Source: Lentzea sp. NBRC 105346 (lineage in GTDB: Bacteria; Actinomycetota; Actinomycetes; Mycobacteriales; Pseudonocardiaceae). From it: a stretch of DNA of 64,000 nucleotides. Below the pieces are notes generated by a model. That model saw only the letters and a list, made by a program, of their open reading frames with translations. It ran no database searches and was not told the DNA's origin. The position numbers were made by a program, and so were the translations under genes. Shown in pieces: positions 60,304 to 64,000 of the stretch. The DNA is taken from the NCBI RefSeq assembly GCF_030269605.1, contig NZ_BSTQ01000001.1, forward strand, positions 496,001 to 560,000. Reading direction: 5' to 3'. Each line of letters opens with the position of its first letter. Positions within the stretch are counted from its first letter, which is position 1.

Positions 60304-61381
60304 CCTTGCTGCGGCGAGGCTGGTGCTGGCGCGGCTCGGTGTTTCGCCCGAGGATCTCCTTGCCGCTCCTGCGTTGAGGGCCTCCGCCCCTACGTTCGAT
60401 GTATACGTCCCGGCTGTGTCCGAGGCGGTCAGCGACAGCACTCGTCGCGCGTACGCCCCGTACTGGAGTCGAGCCATCGCTAGGTGGCCGGCGCGCCGCA
60501 TCGACGACGTGATCGCGTCTGAGATCGCCGCCCTGGTCGAGTACACCAAGGCGAACGCAGTCAAGCGGAAGAACGGGCGGGGGGGCCGCAGCGCCGGCGA
60601 GCACATGGTTGCTGCGCTTCGCTGCTTGTACAAACACGCCGTTGCCGACGGCTACATCGACGCGGACAAAAATCCTGCAGCCAAGGTGCCGAAGCCGCGG
60701 CGGTTGCCGTCCACACGACGAGGGCTAGCCGACAAGCGGATCGAGGAGATCATCGGGGTCGCGTCGAACACAGGCGACGATCCAGTCCTGGACTGTCTAC
60801 TGATCCGGCTGCACATTGAGACCGCATGTCGACGTGGTGCAGCACTCTCCTTGCGCCCGACTGATCTCGATCAGGAGCAGTGCCTCATTCTGCTCCGGGA
60901 GAAGGGCGGCGTCTATCGACGGCAACCGGTGTCGCCGACCTTGATGACCCACCTTCTCGACCACGCCACGGCCAGAGGCAGTCTTGAGCCCGAAGGCCCG
61001 CTGCTGCGATACAAGAACGGTCGGCCGCTGACCACCCGGCGCTATGACGGGCTATGGAAGCGGATCTGCGACCACCTCGCTTGGGCGGGCCATGAAGGCG
61101 GGGTCAGCACGCACTGGCTCCGGCACACCACACTCACCTGGGTCGAACGCAACTTCGGCCTCGCGGTAGCTCAGGCCTACGCCGGCCACTCGAGCTCAAG
61201 TGACAGCACCACAACGACCACCTACATCCGGGCGAGTCTTCACGAAGTCGCGACAGCCCTCGCGGCGATGACCGGGGAGACGCACCCACTCGCGGTAGCT
61301 TCAGCTGAGGGAGCCAGGACCGGATGCGCAAGCGATAGGCGTGACACCACCACAGAGTTCCGACGGGAGGCCGGAACATAG
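60275..61381 (+). CDS. Tyrosine recombinase/integrase (module 1)
   Basis: A 368-residue phage-type integrase. The N-terminal SAM-like/core-binding region (AYAPYWSRAIARWPARRIDD) is followed by the catalytic domain with Arg in ETACRRGAALSL, His-x-x-Arg in THWLRHTTLTW, the GH box (AYAGHSSSS) and the nucleophile Tyr in TTTYIRASLHEV. It is closely similar to the convergent integrase at 61570 over most of its length (for example the shared SAGEHMVAALRCLYKHAVAD). The C-terminal 30 residues are unique. Confidence 0.93.
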   Translation: MEAQRPESADLAAARLVLARLGVSPEDLLAAPALRASAPTFDVYVPAVSEAVSDSTRRAYAPYWSRAIARWPARRIDDVIASEIAALVEYTKANAVKRKNGRGGRSAGEHMVAALRCLYKHAVADGYIDADKNPAAKVPKPRRLPSTRRGLADKRIEEIIGVASNTGDDPVLDCLLIRLHIETACRRGAALSLRPTDLDQEQCLILLREKGGVYRRQPVSPTLMTHLLDHATARGSLEPEGPLLRYKNGRPLTTRRYDGLWKRICDHLAWAGHEGGVSTHWLRHTTLTWVERNFGLAVAQAYAGHSSSSDSTTTTTYIRASLHEVATALAAMTGETHPLAVASAEGARTGCASDRRDTTTEFRREAGT

Positions 61382-61569
61382 CCTCGTCGGTGCACCAGTC
61401 CCCGCCGTCTACGGATCCAACTCACCCAGGTCACAGAACACCCAAGTACTGCTCGGCCTGCACGTCATTGATCCGGGGGCTACGAAGCACGTTGATGCAG
61501 TCGTGGCCGAACCGAAGTGCATGCGGTGGGGTGGCTCATTTGCAATCGAGAGACCCCACCGCCGCGACG

Positions 61570-62613
61570 CTATTCAGTGGATAGAGCCATCGGATGGTAC
61601 TCGCCGGTCATAGCCGCGAGAGCTGTCGCAACTTCGTGAAGACTCGCGCGGATATATGTGGTGGTAGTGAGATTGTCGTTGGTGGTCTGGTGGCCAGCGT
61701 AAGCCTGAGCCACTGCGAGGCCGAAGTTGCGTTCGACCCAGGTCAGCGTGGTATGCCGCAGCCAGTGCGTGCTGACGTCCTGTTGGTCCGCCCACGGTAG
61801 GTGCTCACAGACCCGGCTCCACAACGTGTCGTAGCGTCGTTTTGTGATTGGGTGGCCATCGAGGTAGCGCAGCAAGTGGCTCTGCGGTTCGAGGCTCCCG
61901 CGCGCATTGGAGTGTTCGATGAGGTGTGCCATGAGCGTGGGAGTCACAGGTTGCCAGCGGTAAATGCCACCCTTTTCCCGCAGCATGATCAGGCACTGGT
62001 CGGGATCGAGATCCATTCGCCGAAGATTGATGGCGGCACCGCGCCTGCACGCGGTTTCGAGGTGCAGGCGGATCAACAGGCTGTCCAGCACAGGGTCGTT
62101 GCCGGTACTCGATGCGACATTGATGATCTCCTCTATCCGCTGGTCGGCTAGTCCACGACGATTCGAGGGTTGCCGTCGCGGCTTTGGCACCTTGGCGGCC
62201 GGATTCTTGTCGGCGTCGATGTAGCCGTCAGCGACGGCGTGTTTGTAGAGGCAACGCAAGGCGGCGACCATATGTTCGCCAGCGCTATTGCCGCCTCTCG
62301 CATTCTTGCGTTTGACCGTATGTGTTTTGGTGTACTCGACAAGAGCTGAGATCTCGGATGGAGGCACGTCGTCGATACGGCGCCCAGACCATCGTGCGAG
62401 GGCTCGCTTCCAATATGAGCCATATGCTCGCCGAGTACTGTTGGTAACTGCGGCGGACACGATCGGGATGTACTCGTCGAACGTCGGAGCGGGTGGGCGT
62501 ACGACTGCCTGGGACAAGAGATCCTCGGGCGCGATGCCCATTTGCTGCAACATCAGCCGGGCGGCTGCGAGAAGATCTCCATTGGTGGCAGTCGTGGGCG
62601 CAACAATCGTCAT
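61570..62613 (-). CDS. Tyrosine recombinase/integrase (module 2)
   Basis: A 347-residue integrase convergent with and paralogous to module 1. The catalytic set is intact: ETACRRGAAINL (Arg), THWLRHTTLTW (His-x-x-Arg), AYAGHQTTND and TTTYIRASLHEV (Tyr). The ATG at 62613 overlaps the AbrB-like stop by four bases; an upstream in-frame start is unlikely. It lies 0.6 kb from tRNA-Leu. Likely functions are site-specific integration or excision of an element at the tRNA, or inversion between sites near the two modules. Confidence 0.93.
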   Translation of the reverse strand: MTIVAPTTATNGDLLAAARLMLQQMGIAPEDLLSQAVVRPPAPTFDEYIPIVSAAVTNSTRRAYGSYWKRALARWSGRRIDDVPPSEISALVEYTKTHTVKRKNARGGNSAGEHMVAALRCLYKHAVADGYIDADKNPAAKVPKPRRQPSNRRGLADQRIEEIINVASSTGNDPVLDSLLIRLHLETACRRGAAINLRRMDLDPDQCLIMLREKGGIYRWQPVTPTLMAHLIEHSNARGSLEPQSHLLRYLDGHPITKRRYDTLWSRVCEHLPWADQQDVSTHWLRHTTLTWVERNFGLAVAQAYAGHQTTNDNLTTTTYIRASLHEVATALAAMTGEYHPMALSTE

Positions 62614-63086
62614 GAGGCATCGCCTTCTGACAACGCGGCGCAACGTTCCCGGACCAACTCGTCCAGAACGGCGATGTCAGTAACGACCAGGAGATCGTTG
62701 CTGGGAGCTGCGACCAGCAGAACGCGGGTAGCGCTCGACAATGAACACCAATGCCTTATACGTGCTGGGATTTGCACGAGGCCTTTTGACGTGACCCGAA
62801 ATGCGCTGCCGGGTCGCGACTGGATGACGACATTCCCGTTCACGGCCGACATGTCAACCACGTGCCCAGGCGACCAACCGAGATCGCGAAGGATCGCCTT
62901 ACTGGCGATCCGTCCGTGATCGTCCATCACCGCGATGTCGTACTGGAACGCCGTACTCGAGGGCAGCTGTGCCAGCTCGCCGACAGGCAGCAGCCGTTGC
63001 GCTTGCGACTGCACGAGACGAGAAGCAGAACTGGGAGCGGATAGAGATCTGGTCCGTGCCAGCGGCCGGACAATCTTTTCAGGCAC
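62610..63086 (-). CDS. AbrB/SpoVT-like protein paired with an integrase (module 2)
   Basis: A 158-residue paralog of the module 1 protein. It starts at GTG 63086 with GGGAGG seven bases before. The two AbrB-like units are IAVMDDHGRIASKAILRDLG and FRVTSKGLVQIPARIRHWCS followed by RVLLVAAPSNDLLVV. The paralogs align across both units. It is translationally coupled to the integrase at 61570. Confidence 0.85.
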   Translation of the reverse strand: MPEKIVRPLARTRSLSAPSSASRLVQSQAQRLLPVGELAQLPSSTAFQYDIAVMDDHGRIASKAILRDLGWSPGHVVDMSAVNGNVVIQSRPGSAFRVTSKGLVQIPARIRHWCSLSSATRVLLVAAPSNDLLVVTDIAVLDELVRERCAALSEGDAS

Positions 63087-63191
63087 CGAGCCACCTCCCG
63101 TGGTGGGAGGGGCGGGGCGTGGACGACCAGTGCCGAGTTCGCACGTCTAGTGGGAACCCTGCGCAGCGATCGCTGTTGTACCTGTGCGTAC

Positions 63192-63210
63192 TCCGGGGAG
63201 CTATCCCCAG
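63192..63210 (-). terminator. Possible terminator of tRNA-Leu
   Basis: Read on the minus strand, CTGGGGA and TCCCCGG pair around a 4-base loop (one G-T pair), starting four bases after the tRNA 3' end. Short, and unverified. Confidence 0.4.
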
Positions 63211-63213
63211 TGG

Positions 63214-63299
63214 TGGTGTCCGAGGGGGGACTTGAACCCCCACCCCCTTGCGGGGACTAGCACCTCAAGCTAGCGCGTCTGCCATTCCGCCACCCGGAC
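63214..63299 (-). tRNA. tRNA-Leu (anticodon GAG)
   Basis: On the minus strand the acceptor stem GTCCGGG pairs with CTCGGAC (one G-T), and the 3' CCA is encoded. The anticodon loop CTTGAGG gives GAG. A long variable arm (CCCCGCAAGGGGG type) and the T arm GGGGTTCAAGTCCCC complete a class II tRNA-Leu. The 3' end points to the integrase modules, as expected for an integration site. Confidence 0.95.
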
Positions 63300-63502
63300 T
63301 TGCGGCTCTCGCCGTGGTGTGGACATAGATTACATGATCGTCAGCGCGCACCAAAATCGGCCCCCCGCGCGCCGATAGGCCCTGGTCAGGGGGGAGGAGC
63401 CGGGGGCGCCCGCAGGCCGCAGCCCTGGGCACTCCATGACACCAGAACAGACGGCTGTGGGACAGGACCTCTTCGTGGGAAGGACAGTGGTAGGAAGACT
63501 GG

Positions 63503-64000
63503 GTGAGCACTTATGCCGAGGACGAGGTCATCACCCTGGCCAGCGAGTTGATCCGGATCGACACGACCAACACGGGCGACCCGGACACGCTGGTGGGGGA
63601 GCGGAAGGCCGCCGAATGGGTGGCCGAGAAGCTCAGCGACGTCGGGTATGAGACGACCTACGTCGAGTCCGGGGCCAAGGGGCGCGGCAACGTGATCGCC
63701 CGGCTGAGGGGGAGCGACGACAGCCGGGGTGGGCTGCTCGTGCACGGGCACCTCGACGTGGTGCCCGCGGATGCCAGCGAGTGGTCGGTGCATCCGTTCA
63801 GTGGCGCGGTGCAGGACGACTATGTGTGGGGGCGCGGCGCGGTCGACATGAAGGACATGGTGGCCATGTCCCTTGCCGTCGCGCGGCAGTACAAGCGGGA
63901 GAATTTCGTGCCGCCGCGGGACATTGTGTTCGCGTTTCTCGCGGACGAGGAGGCCGGCGGGCTGTTCGGGGCCAAGTGGCTCGTCGAGAACCGGCCCGAG
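63503..64000 (+). CDS. M20-family metallopeptidase, partial (5' end)
   Basis: The first 166 codons of an M20/M25/M40 dizinc hydrolase; the gene runs off the window end. The zinc ligand motif VHGHLDVVP, the catalytic GRGAVDMKD and the general-base pair DEEAGG are all visible. Family members cleave peptides or deacylate amino-acid derivatives. The GTG at 63503 lies in AGACTGGGTGAGC; no strong ribosome site is seen. It lies outside the integrase-tRNA region and looks like a chromosomal housekeeping gene. Confidence 0.9.
   Translation, partial: MSTYAEDEVITLASELIRIDTTNTGDPDTLVGERKAAEWVAEKLSDVGYETTYVESGAKGRGNVIARLRGSDDSRGGLLVHGHLDVVPADASEWSVHPFSGAVQDDYVWGRGAVDMKDMVAMSLAVARQYKRENFVPPRDIVFAFLADEEAGGLFGAKWLVENRPE

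Noticed and set aside
1-64000. CRISPR array or insertion sequence
   Set aside because: No regular repeat-spacer array and no intact transposase or IS ends were seen anywhere in the window.

Overview
The window is high-GC actinobacterial DNA. Its features include GTG/TTG starts, many 4-base ATGA/GTGA gene overlaps, SAV2177-type (DUF574) methyltransferases, AbrB-plus-integrase pairs, MalT-like LuxR regulators, DUF6355-like and DUF3558-like secreted proteins, and a tRNA-Leu(GAG) with an encoded CCA. This fits a filamentous actinomycete, most likely of the Pseudonocardiaceae (inference from gene content only). Much of it looks like accessory genome: specialised metabolism, regulators, exported proteins, gene remnants and recombinases.

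Layout. 0-1.4 kb: a type II thioesterase and a GNAT acetyltransferase on the minus strand, probably the edge of a PKS/NRPS cluster. 1.9-9 kb: a degenerate inositol-phosphatase-like protein, an XRE regulator with a tiny membrane protein, and an envelope operon (three lipoproteins plus a transpeptidase-like protein that lacks the catalytic His), flanked by two DUF6355-like secreted paralogs. 9-15.6 kb: unknown proteins, a nuclease remnant holding a 25-bp perfect inverted repeat, an exported HNH nuclease, and a metalloprotease with an animal-MMP-like cysteine switch. 15.7-18.4 kb: a NarL-type two-component system. 18.6-23.6 kb: a small PD-(D/E)XK-like protein beside a membrane protein with an RHIM-like amyloid motif, a broken gene, exported proteins and an L,D-transpeptidase. 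24-36 kb: an MFS exporter and three paralogous MalT/LAL regulators around a membrane diguanylate cyclase.

Two peptide-modification clusters follow. At 41.0-44.9 kb there is a complete lasso-peptide cluster (precursor, cyclase, RRE protein, protease) ending in a PIMT-like methyltransferase. The predicted core GTGEHDTADMDTARYW carries Asp6-Thr7-Ala8-Asp9, so the likely product is an aspartimide-bearing lasso peptide. At 46.6-53.9 kb a tightly coupled operon encodes a tiny Trp/Arg-rich peptide ending in His-Cys, a 2OG-Fe(II) oxygenase, a PqqD-like protein, a SPASM radical SAM enzyme, a cobalamin-dependent radical SAM enzyme, a Gfo/Idh oxidoreductase, a dTMP-kinase-like protein, an AAA-type P-loop ATPase and a complete histidyl-tRNA synthetase, closed by a terminator. 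I cannot match this set to a described pathway; it is the strongest candidate here for an undescribed system.

The last 10 kb contain a degenerate GGDEF/EAL protein in an operon with an ECF sigma factor, a DUF574 methyltransferase, and two convergent, clearly paralogous AbrB-integrase modules next to tRNA-Leu. The window ends inside an M20 peptidase gene. The recombinases against the tRNA 3' end suggest an integrated element, but I did not find the second attachment site.
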